Assembly: GCA_033065855.1 (NCBI GenBank)
Contig: JAVXUO010000908.1
Span: forward strand, 682,001-746,000
Origin: Escallonia rubra
Taxonomy: Eukaryota; Streptophyta; Magnoliopsida; Escalloniales; Escalloniaceae
Reading direction: 5' to 3'
DNA: 64,000 bases
Under the pieces are notes generated by a model. The model did not search any database. It saw nothing but the letters and a program-made list of their open reading frames with translations, and was not told the origin of the DNA. Position numbers and translations under genes: made by a program. Below are positions 13,465 through 25,117 of this stretch, piece by piece; position 1 is the stretch's first letter, and every line of letters begins with the position of its first letter.

Positions 13465-16400
13465 TGTGAGGTAAAACTTTACTTTTTTGATGCTAATAAG
13501 TACATGGTTGCCAAATAAACAGAAGTATCGTTTATTCTAGTCCACAGACAATATATCCTTATGTCGATAACTTAATACGAGATTATAACAAAATTACGTT
13601 TTCCATTTGGAAAGATCCACCGTTGAGAAGCCAAAAGAAAAAAAAATAATGACTTCCAAATCCACATGCATGCTAGTTTGTTTCTTTATGCGTGCATTAT
13701 ATGACATTGTAAGACACGTTCTGCTATTCAATGTAGGTACCACAAACAACATGATGTTGACACTTATGATTAGAATAATAACTAATCATAAAGTCTCTCA
13801 AACGTGAGAATGAAATAGAAGAAGACAATGAAGTGCTATAACCGGATGATATAAATGAAAGACTAGCGGCTCTTCATATAGACTTCGAAGGCAAACATAA
13901 CAAGTTTGACACTTAATTGTGCGCGTTGTTTTGTTTATTATTCCAACTAACACATTTTTTCTCTCTCCAAGAGTTCACTTATGCAAGAAAAGGGACAAGA
14001 ATGTCATCCGATTACCATGATTGCAAGTAACGTGTTTATTTTCTCCGACAGTTCAATTACGGCCGAAGAGAGACGAGAATGTCATGTAATTACCATGAAA
14101 TTATTGATAGAAATCTCTAGAGGTCTCGCAGTCAGGTATTTGACTGCTGTGACGGGTATGTAAATATCGAATCCGATATGTATATGATCATGACCAGTAG
14201 AAACCACATGTTAGTAGAACCAATGAACACAAACATGAACTAACATACATGAGAAGTAAACATATCGAGGGGGAGGTAACGAGTGTTGGTGAGGTGCTTG
14301 CAGCAGGACCAACAAGTTTTTTGGGTGAAAGGCTGACTTAGACGACCATCATATAGGCTTGTCTAAGTGCCGCACGGATTATGCACGAGTTCCAGGCCCA
14401 CAACTCTTTCACAGTCCGTGACAAGCAAAAATGATGACTTGCAAATCCACATATTGAATCCAAATGCATGTTAAACTTTTTTCTTTAAGCATGCATTATA
14501 TGACATTGTAAGATACATACTGCTAATCAAGGTAGGTATCACAAATAACATGATATTGACACCTATGATTAGAACGATAAAGTCTCTCAAATGCCATAAT
14601 AAAATAGAATAAGATAATGAGGTCCAAGAACCCGACGATACAAATGAAAGACCAACGGTTCTTCATATGGACTTCGGAAGAAGACATAACAGGAATGAAA
14701 CTTTGCCGAGTCCTTTGCACCGTGCAGAAAATATTTTAGTGCCATTTGATTGACCCCTCATGTGGTAAACATTACTTTTTTGACGCTAATAAATACGTGG
14801 TTGTCAAATAAGCAGAAGTACCGTTTATTCAAGTCCACCGACCAAATATCCTTATGTCGATAACTCAATATGAGATTATAACAAGCTTCTATTTTTCATT
14901 TGAAAAGAGCCACTGTTACTAGTTGTGATTGGTATTAGATCATACAAACCTTACGTGCGAAGCCAAAAGAAATACAGAAAAATGATGACTTGCAAATCCA
15001 CCTATCGAATCCACGTGCATGCTAGTTTGTTTTTTATATGCGTGCATTATATGGCATTGTAAGACACTACCGCTAATCAAGACAGGTATCACAAATAACG
15101 TGATGTTGACACCTATGATTGGAACAACAAACTAACCATAAAGTCTCTCAAATGCTAGAATGAAATAGTAGAAGATAATGAGGTGCAAAAACCTGAAGAT
15201 ACAAATGAAAGACCAACGGCTCTTCATATAGACTTTGGAGGCAGACATAACAAGGTTGGTACTTAATTACTTGTGTTGTTTTCTTTAAGATTCCAACTAA
15301 CACATTTATTTTCTCCGAGAGTTTATTTACGCACGAAGGGGGACAAAAAAGTCATGTGATTACCATGATTACAACTAACACGTTTATTTTCTCCGACAAT
15401 TCAATTACAGCCGAAAATGGACGTTAATGTAATGTAATTACCATGAACTTTGATAGACGTCTCTGGAGGTCTCGCAGTCCGATATTTGACTGTCATGACA
15501 GGTATGTAAATACCAAATCCCGTATGTATATGATCGTGACTAGTAAAATCCACATGTTAGTAGAATCAATGAACACAAACATGAACTAACACACACAATA
15601 AGTGAACACACAAATAGGGAGGCAACAACTGTTTGTGAGGTTGTTGCCAACGGGACTGGCAAGTTTTGGGGTGAAAGGCTGCCTTAGGCGACCATTGGGT
15701 TGGATTGTCTAAGTGCCGCACAGATTCTGCACGAGTTTCGGGCCCACGACTCTCTCTCAGTCCGTGACAAGCAAAAACGATGACTTGCAAATCCACATGC
15801 ATACTAGTTTCTTTTCTTTCTGCATGCATGCATTATATGACATTGTAAGAAACATACTACTAATCAAGGTAGATATCACAAATAACATGATGTTGACACC
15901 TATGATTAGAATGACAAACTAATCATAAAGTCTCCCACATGCTATAATAAAATAGAAGAAGATAATGAGGTGCAAGAACCCGATGATACAAATGAAAGAC
16001 TAGTGATTCTTCATATAAGCTTTGGAGGCAGACTTTAGCGACTATCGGGTTGGCTTGTCTTTTAAGTGCCGCACGGAGTTGCACGGATTGTGCACAAGTT
16101 TCGAGCTCAGGATTCTCTCTCAGCCCGTGACAACAAAAATGATGAGTTGCAAATCCACATGCATACTTATTTGTTTTCTTTATGCGTGCATTATATGATA
16201 TTGTAAGACACGTACTGCTAATCAAGGTACGTACCACAAATAACATGATGTTGACACCTAAATTAGAACGATAGACTGATAAAGTCTATCAAATGCCAGA
16301 ATAAAATATACGAAGATAATGAGGTGCAAGAACCCGATAATGTAAATGAAAGACCAAGGGCTCTTCATAGAGACCTTGGAGGCAGACATAACAGGTTTGG

Positions 16401-17534
16401 CACTTAGTTACGTGTATTGTTTTCTTTAAGATTCTAAATAACACATTTATTTTATCCGAGAGTTACTTACGCACGAAGTGGGACAAGAATGTCATGTGAT
16501 TACCATGATTTCAACTAACACGTTTGTTTTCTCCGACAGTTCAGTTACAGCCGAAAAGGGACGAGAATGTCATGTAATTACCATGACCTTTGATAGACGT
16601 CTCTGGAGGTCTCCCTCGCAGTCGGGTATTTGACTGCTATGACATGTATGTAAATACCAAATCCAGTATGTATATGATCATGACTAGTAGAATCCACGTG
16701 TTAGTAGAATTAATGAACATAAAAATGAACTAACACACATAAGAAGTGAACACGCCAAGAGGGAGGCAAAGAGTATTGGTAAGGTGCTTGCCAACGAGAC
16801 CGACAAGTTTTCGGGTGAAAGGCTGACTTAGCAACCATCGAGTTGGCTTGTCTAAGTGCCGTACGCATTGTGCAAGATTTTCGGGCCCATATTCTATCTC
16901 ATACCGTGACAAGCAAAAATGATGACTTGTAAATCCACATGCATGCTAGTTTCTTTTCTTTCTGCATGCATTGTATGGCATTGAAGGACACGTGCTCCTA
17001 ATCAAGGTAGGCATCACAAATAACATGATGTTGACACCTACGATTAGAACGGAAAACTAACCATAAGATCTCTAAAATGTCTGAATAAAATTGAAGAGGA
17101 TAATGAGGTGCAAGAACCCGATGATATAAATGAAAGACCAACGGCTCTTCATATAGACTTCAGAGGCAGACATAATAGGTTTTGCCCTTAATTACGTGTC
17201 TTGTTTTCTTTAAGATTCCAACTAACACATTTATTTTCTTCGAGAGTTCACTTACGCTCGAAGAGGGACGAGAATGTCATGTGATTACCATGATTCCAAC
17301 TAACATGTTTATTTTCTCCAACAGTTCAATCACCGCCGAAGAGGGACGAGAATGTCATGTAATTACCATGAACTTATTGATAGAAGTGTCTGGAGGTCTT
17401 ACATTCAGTTATTTGACTATTGTGACAGGTATGTATTTACTGAACCCGGTATGTATATGATCATCATTAGTAGAATCCACATGTTAGCATAATCAATGAA
17501 CGCAAACATGAACTAACACATGCAAGAAGTGAAC

Positions 17535-18540
17535 CCCAAGAGTCATCAGTTGACTTTGTTTCCTCTCCACGCTTCTTCTTTTTCCTTATACTTTTCTCCA
17601 CTATCCAGCACAATGACGGTAAATCCAATATTTTACCAACCCACTTATAATCCGTATGATTATCTCCTACCTATACTAGAACAACGATCAAATCCTTTCT
17701 GATGATTTCGGCGCCAATTAGTTGACAAGACAAATCAGGAGAGCTTTTTATCTATTTACAAGATTCTATTGGATTTTCGCTTATAGTTTTTTTTAGGGAT
17801 TTAGACATTCACTTCTCAACTAACAACCTGAAATGGGTCCAAATAGCCTTCTACCGCAATCACCTAACTCCCCTTAGCATCTGTTTGCACCACAAAATAT
17901 ATTTTTCACTAATAAGTTTACTTTGATTAAATGTCACTAAATGTCATTTACTTTTTTTTTCTGAAGAAATAATAAAAGATTCAAGAAGTGAAAGAAATCA
18001 ACTTATGAAAATGTGTCCTATTGATAAGGGATAAGTGTGGTTGGTTACTTATAAGTGGGTGGTTATTTCTTAAGTGGGTAGTTTATCTCACTGAGTGGAT
18101 AGTTTCTTGTAATGGTAGTTATTTTTTCTACAAAGCCTCTAGTATAAATATTGGGTCAAAGAAGAAAATGAGACACATAATCAACCAGACATATCAAGAC
18201 TTTTTCAAGTCTTTTTTTCTTTTTTTAGTTTAGAGGCTTTTGTTGCCATCGATATGAAATTTAGTTTCTAGGCTTGAAAACATTAATGTGTAAATATTTG
18301 CAATCAATCGAAAGCTCTCTCTGTCATTTATGGGCGTGCATTTTTTACTTGCATTTTCCATTTGTTCGTCGAGGTTTCTCGCTTTCAGGGAAGTCCTCGG
18401 GCCCTAGAGGCAAAAAAGATCTCACACTTTTAATCGGTTGTGCCGTCGACGCATCAATCGATAGTGAGTTTGCCCCGCAACGCAAACAACATCAAAACTT
18501 CAACCGACTGAATCTCCAAATTTACCGAACTATAATCCTA
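17535..18540. other. Intergenic, nothing firmly recognised
   Basis: Between the array and the LINE remnant. It holds T-rich runs and a TATAAATA at about 18142 followed by an A-rich stretch. No coding domain. Confidence 0.35.
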
Positions 18541-20690
18541 CCTTAGAGGACCTCTCATCCAATTGAATGAGAATTTAGTGATGGCTGAGCGCAGGGGCAC
18601 CTCAAGGCTTTTGGTTGGGTATGTGTGTGATATTAAGGTTTTTAGAGAATCCCATATGCAGCTGATCATTAACAGTAGTTGGTATTTGTTTGGAAGGCTT
18701 TGTTTGGAATAATTACCCAAAGTTTTCTTGTTTCAGTTTTGAGTTTGAGTATGAGGCATGACTGGTGTTGAGAAACGAACCATGGACTGTCATAGGTGCT
18801 CTACTTCTTCTTCAACAGTGGACTCCACATTTGATCTATGCAAACCTTTCTCTTCTAACGGCCGACTTGTGGGTTCGTATTTCAAACCTTCTTAACGATT
18901 GTTACACCATGAATTTAGCTCAGACAATTGGGGGGCTCCTTGGTGAACTTATTCGAATAGACTCGTCTCCAATCTGACTGAAGTATAAGGACTTTTTTAA
19001 ACTTCAAGTTAGGGTAGAAACAAGAATGCCACTTCTGGCAGGAGTCTTTCCTTACCTCCTTAATCATCAGAGCATTTGGTTGACATGTTTATGTGAAAAT
19101 GTGTTTCGTGTTTGTTACAAATGTGGATGTATTGGGCATGCGAGTGAGAATTGCAATAAGAGCGACGAAGAAATCAGCAAGGCTTTCGAAAATCAAACTG
19201 CTCATCTCAAAGCCTAATTCCTTCATCCCATGATGTTTGAACTGAAACAATATCGGTATGAAGCTTCCATCCGAATCCTACCAAATACGGACATCGCTTG
19301 GACCAGAGTTGCATTATGTAGATTCGTCGTATTCTCCTCCTGTTTCTCCTAATTCTTTGCCGGAAGGAAGCTTTATGCCAACATCAGAAGGTAACATGTA
19401 AGATCAAATGGAAGAATAACAGCAAAATGCAGATGGACAGTTGACCAACACTGAAACTCACACCGAAGCTCCGACTAAGGAATCTGAATTAAACAGTGGC
19501 TATAAGGGAGATGATGTCAAGGCCTAGGATGTGGAATCTTTTGAACAAATTTTCAGCTTTGCTTCAGCAGAACAAGGGATACCCCACCAACCCAACCTTT
19601 CTTGTTCCCTAAATGACACTGCAGAACATCCTCTCAGCCGAGTAACCCCACAAGAACTAGGATTCCTTCACTTACTCACCAAGTTTGGATCTGAATGGGC
19701 TAAAAAAAAAAGTTCCAAAAATACTCCAGGTTGTTGGTCTGCCCCAACTGTACCCTATGACATCCACTTCGTCAACTTCAACTTCTGCGTACTTTGACTT
19801 TGCTCAACGAAGTCCAAACAAACTAAATCCCTCTTTGGCAACAAATGAAATCCACTAACTGATTTCATGCATTCCGTCCACCCTTAATCATCAAAATTCT
19901 ACCCCAATTTTTAGAGGAGAACCGTACTGTCCATCAGAGTTTGGGTGGCAACCTCCCTCTCCCTAGTACAACCACTTCGCTCCTTCATCCTCGACCAAAC
20001 ATCCATTGTCATCATCTCAAATTCCCCCACGACTAGTCTCACAATATCAGTTCACACATCACTCTGGGAAAAAACCAATGGAAGTCTATGTAGGAGGACA
20101 CCATTACTCAAAGGATAATTAGAACAAGCTTATGGCGGCAACCATAAATGCTGGTTCCAACTTCAAAACACATCAGTTGCAAGTGGTTGAAGAACGTGAT
20201 GCTATCCAAAACGGATCTTTAGGACGAACCATGGATCCTTTCATCAGCTATGGGTAGAGATACAATCACTCAAGAGCCTTCGTTAATCTCTGCGCTTTCA
20301 TTGCTATTAAAGGAAGCTCAAACAGAAATGCTAGAATCACATTTGATTAAAAAAGGGTAATGACTCTGTCCATTTTTATGAAACACACCCCTCTTCTTCT
20401 TAGTGGGTAAGCGGTTCTATGCACGAACCTATGACGGAGCATTTTCCAGATGATCTTATGGATGAAAAAGGAGACAACATAGGCCAACAAATAGGGTCAG
20501 ACAATGAGGAAAAAGAAGACTTTACCGACCCCAACACTGATTCAGTGACTACCTCACCAACGAAGCGCTCAAGCGAATCGTCGAAATATGAGAACATAGA
20601 AATTCAACAACCGGCGAAAAAGATCAGGATTATTGGACCATCACCACCTCCAGGTTCATTCTATTTTCAATTGCAGTTCAACATCTTCAA
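18540..20690 (+). mobile_element. Decayed LINE (L1-type) ORF1 region
   Basis: Frames read a DUF4283-like block (EPWTVIGALLLLQQW ... LWVRISNL, about 18725-18975) followed by a zinc knuckle CYKCGCIGHASENC (C-x2-C-x4-H-x4-C) at about 19107-19150, then a long acidic, Ser/Thr-rich tail up to about 20690. This order is that of plant L1-type ORF1 nucleic acid-binding proteins. The frame is interrupted several times, so it is a dead copy. No endonuclease or reverse transcriptase follows in the next kilobase, so it is 5' part only or its ORF2 was lost. A stand-alone DUF4283 pseudogene is the alternative. Confidence 0.65.
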
Positions 20691-22595
20691 CCTTACAACA
20701 TTTTATTTACTGCCAAGTATTTGTTTACTCAAATATCGCTACTGAGATCCTTTTGGGGCGTACGTTTATGTTATTCTGTACTCAAATTTTGCAATGATGA
20801 CAAAAAATGTTTTTTTTTTTGTACTTTTATCATTTTGGATATTCGTTTTGGATACCAAATCCAAATAGTACCGAAAAAAAGGAGAGGTGTTTTCACCTTT
20901 TTCCGGTTTTTTTCCGACAAAAATGAATCCACTGTCAAAGAGTTACCCCAGCCACTGTTTACCATTTTCCCTTGTGCATCTGTTCACCCTTTCTCTCTCT
21001 TCAGTTTCTTGGTTGCAAAGTCCTCACATAAACCTTCTGGCATGCTTCAAGAGGAAGATTTCATTCTTTCACGACCCTCTTCTACATTTTTCATGATTGG
21101 CTAAACTAGTTTGGGTGGGAAACAATCGATCCCAAGAACAAATTTATCCATAATTTCACAGTTTCTCTTAGATCCATTGTCTGGATCTTCATCACGAAAT
21201 CTGGATTTGGCCGAAAAAGAAGCGACGCTATGGATACCATGACCGATCACCATGGATAAGAGAAGAATCTTTCTAAATAACTTCGGGTTAGCAGGGCCTT
21301 CAAGCATCCGAATTGGGTTCTTGTAACGCTGTGTTCTTCTTGGCCTAATAACGTTTTCTCTTGAGGCTCTTCTTCATCATCTCTTCTTCAGTTTCGAGAT
21401 TAGGGTTTTTCTCAATCGGATCTGTCAAAGCATTTCAGATGGTGATGCTCGAGCAGAAAGAAGGCTGATGAAGCCATTCTACGCCTGCCCAGAGATTTAT
21501 GAGATTACTGATGGTTGATTGGCCGAGATCTCGCTGGAATCTACGGCGAGCTCTTTCATCTTATTCTCTTCGAAAACAGGGGGATGAACGAGGGAAAAAA
21601 AACGCAAATAAAAATGTAACCATTTGAAAACAACATGAAAAAAGTAGGTACAAAAAAATAGTGAAAATAATAAAAGTACACAATCATAATTTGTGATTAG
21701 ATACGAAAATATTGAAAACGAAAACACAATACAAATACTCAAAACGAAAAGTGTAAACGTACGTGCCTTTACATCTAGCGAACTACTGCCTTTTGGACTA
21801 TAATATATTGAAACAACCCTATATCCCTAATAGAAAGAGAGAAAAAGAATAAATGATTATCTTCAGCTATCAGTGGATATTCCGGCAAAAAGAGCTGCAG
21901 TCTATATCACGGAACACCATCTTCCTGTTTGTAAGTGTCAATGTCTAAAGGAACTATCTTTAATGTCCTTCCGACGAAAACATGCCAACAGTCAAAATTT
22001 CATTGATCTCAAGGTCAATGCAAAACAAGGGAAAGTAATGCAATTGAATGTATCTAATAGCCCAATCTATAGAAACTCTTTATCTTCCTCATAAAATCTC
22101 CCCAATAGCTTAAAGGTTTCGAGGTTTGTCTTTGAATAACCCCTTCGGGCACGATGAAATTTTTTAGTTGGAATTGTTTGGAATTGGTCAGTCACGTACA
22201 GTTCATATAGCTAGGTAGCTGATCGGTATGCACCAACTAGAACGGTGTATTTTCAAGAAACAAAATTGAGTGTAGAAAAAGTGTCAAGGATTTTTCGAAA
22301 GTTATGTATGAACATTTTCAAGGATCTAATCCTCAAGGGCTTAAAGGTGGATTGTAGGTGGGTTGGAAACAACCAATTGAGGGAACTTTGATTTCTCAGT
22401 TTAGCCATCTTATTCTAATATCCTTCAAAATAAATAATACACTACTCTGGACTTTGGGATTTGTGTATGGCCATCCACTGGTCGAGAAACGAAGAGAGAC
22501 GTAGACTTTGCTTAGCCAGGTACGTAAAGAAATTCAATATTCTCCGTTAGTCTTTCTCTCTGACTATCATAATCTCCTTCCTTTTGTTTCACACA

Positions 22596-22600
<5 letters not shown>
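20691..22600. other. Intergenic, nothing recognised
   Basis: AT-rich sequence with short open frames on both strands that match no family I know. Confidence 0.4.

Positions 22601-22643
<43 letters not shown>
22600..22643. repeat. (TA)n microsatellite
   Basis: About 20 uninterrupted TA units. Confidence 0.95.
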
Positions 22644-22646
<3 letters not shown>

Positions 22647-24002
22647 TTTACTCTCTTATTTTATTGTCAATCATTTATTATATATCCTTACTCTTTTCTT
22701 GGTGGCCTTGAATAATACTAACCTCAACACATGTATTATTATTGTTAGTATTGTCATTATAATTGCTACTATTAGTTAGGAGAGACTTTTTCTATAATTT
22801 TCTATACTATTTTTCATCCTCATTTGCTGCTAAAAGCTAATAATTTTTACTTAAGTTCATTTTAACGATAAAAATTGCTAGGATAACTCATATAAAAATG
22901 TAAAAATAAATTTTGAATTATATTTTTGTCACTACCAATTTTTTTATCATTACTATATACAAGTACAAAATCTCTCAATAAGTACTTTGATAGTTGTTAC
23001 CCCCTCGTGCAATGCACGAGATCAGAATTAGTGTTATATTGTAGGGCTTCAAATTGTACTACTTCTTTCCAAAATACTAGAGTTGAGAAATATATGTCAC
23101 GTGAGAGGCTTTTTAGTCATTTGTCACTAGAAAATTGACAAAATTTACTTTTTTTAGCGATACTTAAGAGTTTTAGCGATAAAAAAATAGAATGTTTGCA
23201 TTATGACTGGATAGTCAAATTTGATTTACACTGAACTTATATTAGGTTCTTAAGTACGGTAAAAACTTAAAATTTTAAAATTAGGTATGCTAACTTCATA
23301 AAACTGATTAAATCAACTTCCAAAGCTAAGAACTGATTATAAGAATCAATTTAGAACGAGCTCTTAAAATGGCACCTTTGCAATTAATGCGAAGGATCCA
23401 AACTCAATTTCCCTTAAGGAATTTTCATGTTGTTTCTTATATATAATGATGTACTATGTGTCACGGCATAACCAATGTGTGCACAAAATAAAAATAAAAC
23501 AAGTGTAGAAAATAGAAGATTCCAAGAATTTAAGGAGCAATAAAAAAATATGCCTTATAGCTATCAAAGATTTGTTCTTTCTTATTCTCATCATTGTTTC
23601 AAAAAAAAATTCCCGAACAGTAATTACTTACTAAACATGAGCGCCACGTGTCATTCTGTCACTGTGTTGCACAAAAACTACTTGTTTAGTTAACATGTAA
23701 TATCATAACTACTTCTATATATACTACACAATTTTTGTGGGATTGACATTGTATAATGTAGAGATAAAATTATGTTAGATGGCCCGTGCGTAGCACAGGG
23801 TTTTAATAAGTTATACTCCAAAACTGCTATCAAACAACTCACCAGTTTGTAAAATAAAGAAACTCAAAGAGATTTTAGTTTTGTTTTTTTGAAAACAAAA
23901 ATTAAAAACCGAAAATTGAAGTAGATTTTTAAGAATTAATAATTTTGCTATCTTTACATATCGATAATATATTCGGATGACATCCCGGTATATTTAAAAG
24001 AA
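22644..24002. other. AT-rich intergenic with two GTGC-palindrome motifs
   Basis: The sequence contains a perfect small hairpin CTCGTGC-AAT-GCACGAG at about 23003-23019, and a related CCCGTGCGTAGCACAGGG at about 23780. Motifs of this kind are common in short plant transposon ends, but I could not find matching element borders. Confidence 0.4.
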
Positions 24003-25035
24003 GGGTTAATTACAAAACTGTCCCCTGAGGTTTACACGCATTTGCACTTTGCTCCCCGTATTTACAACTTTTGCAATAATGTTTCCCGGGGTTGACAAAG
24101 TCATTGCAAACAACTTCAAAACCGAACGGCCGTTCAAATTCGGCCGTTAAGTCCGCATGTGCACAACACATGCCGTTTTGACATGGGCAAATCAGTCTAT
24201 TCCTTACCAAAACCTTCTTCTTTTCGTGTTCCTTTATAGGTGGCGTGTCCACTTCTATCTTTGACAATTTCAAAGTAGCCATGAGCTTCTCATGAACTCT
24301 GTTTTTTCACTTGAAGCCGAATTTAGTGGGTGATTAAATTGATGGGTACCTGAAAGTTGCTTCTCTTCACTACCCGTTTCAGTTTTGGAGGAGATGGGTA
24401 ATGTAAATGACTTTGTGCTTAAAAAACTTGGACTTTGTGTTGCCTATTTCTGGTTCTATCTCTCCACTTATTTGCTCCCCTGTTTGGCTTCCTCAGCAAA
24501 ATCCCTTTCAGGAAAGCTCTTGTACTTTCTCTGTAAGTTCCTTTGTTACTTGTTAGCATCATTCATTTGATTTTATGGGATTACAGATTGAGAAAGAATG
24601 AACAACAGTTCAGACTATTCAAAGTTTATACCTGAACAAGACATTAAAGAAGACTTAGATTTGGTCGAGTTTGAGACATAGCAGAAAGAGAAGGGAGATT
24701 AAATGAGATTTACACATGCGGAGGATGATGATGCTGGCAACAAAGATGGTCCGGAGTTCGGTTTCACATTTAAGTTTCCGACCTATGAAGAACTCATAAA
24801 TAGTAGAGGAGGAAGTGATGAGTTTCTTAGCTCGGATAGGAAATGACCGATCTACCCATGCCAAAACTGCGTGTGCTGTGCACATGCAGTCTTAATAGCC
24901 GAATTTGAACGGCCGGTTATGAAGCTGTTTGCAATGGTTTTGTCAACCTCGGAGGACACTATTGCTAAAGTTGTAAACACGTGGAGCAAAGTGTAAATAC
25001 GTGTAAACCTCATAGAACAGTTTTGTAATTAACCC
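24003..25035. mobile_element. Non-autonomous Mutator-like element (MULE), 1033 bp
   Basis: The ends are inverted repeats of about 200 bp: both start GGGTTAATTACAAAACTG and continue GAGGTTTACACG ... ACAACTTT.GCAATA. Flanks are TTAAAAGAA (23994-24002) and TTTAAAGAA (25036-25044), a 9-bp target duplication with one mismatch, which is the Mutator hallmark. There is no transposase. The middle (about 24290-24800) contains an open frame from ATG 24385 ending near a splice-donor-like GTAAGTTCC at 24532; it may be captured host sequence, but I do not recognise it. The inverted ends differ at perhaps one base in six to eight, so the insertion is not recent. Confidence 0.85.
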
Positions 25036-25117
25036 TTTAAAGAATTAAGTATCAAGAATCTCAAAAATAACATTATAACATAATAATTTCTAGACATTCA
25101 AAGTGCACGGTAGATTA

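Larger units (their letters stand above)
10540..17534 (+). repeat. Composite tandem array of 11 units of two types
   Basis: Measured at the landmark TCTCTCAAATG, units start near 10556, 11122, 11673, 12473, 13266, 13793, 14582, 15143, 15931, 16285 and 17069. All share a block of about 330 bp, running from GATGACTTGCAAATCCAC to CAGACATAACAG. Type A units (first, second, fifth, seventh; period about 530-566 bp) then carry a segment of about 230 bp starting GAATGAAAC. Type B units (third, fourth, sixth, eighth, tenth, eleventh; period about 784-800 bp) instead carry about 470 bp starting GTTTGGCAC. The ninth (354 bp) is a B unit with an internal deletion; the eleventh is cut at 17534. Order: A A B B A B A B b B B(partial). 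The first unit has a unique left flank instead of the common lead-in. No transposase or other domain is seen. Repeats diverge by roughly a tenth by eye. Confidence 0.9.

Noticed and set aside
12072-15829. Similar minus-strand frames (GPGTRAQSVRHLD) in the type B units
   Set aside because: They recur because the units are copies of each other; the frames break differently in each copy, so I see no sign of a kept protein.
18000-18270. TATAAATA and A-rich stretch that resemble part of a retrotransposon terminal repeat
   Set aside because: No second copy, no target duplication and no coding domains of that class nearby.
24010-24282. 90-codon minus-strand frame
   Set aside because: Lies inside the inverted end of the first Mutator-like element.
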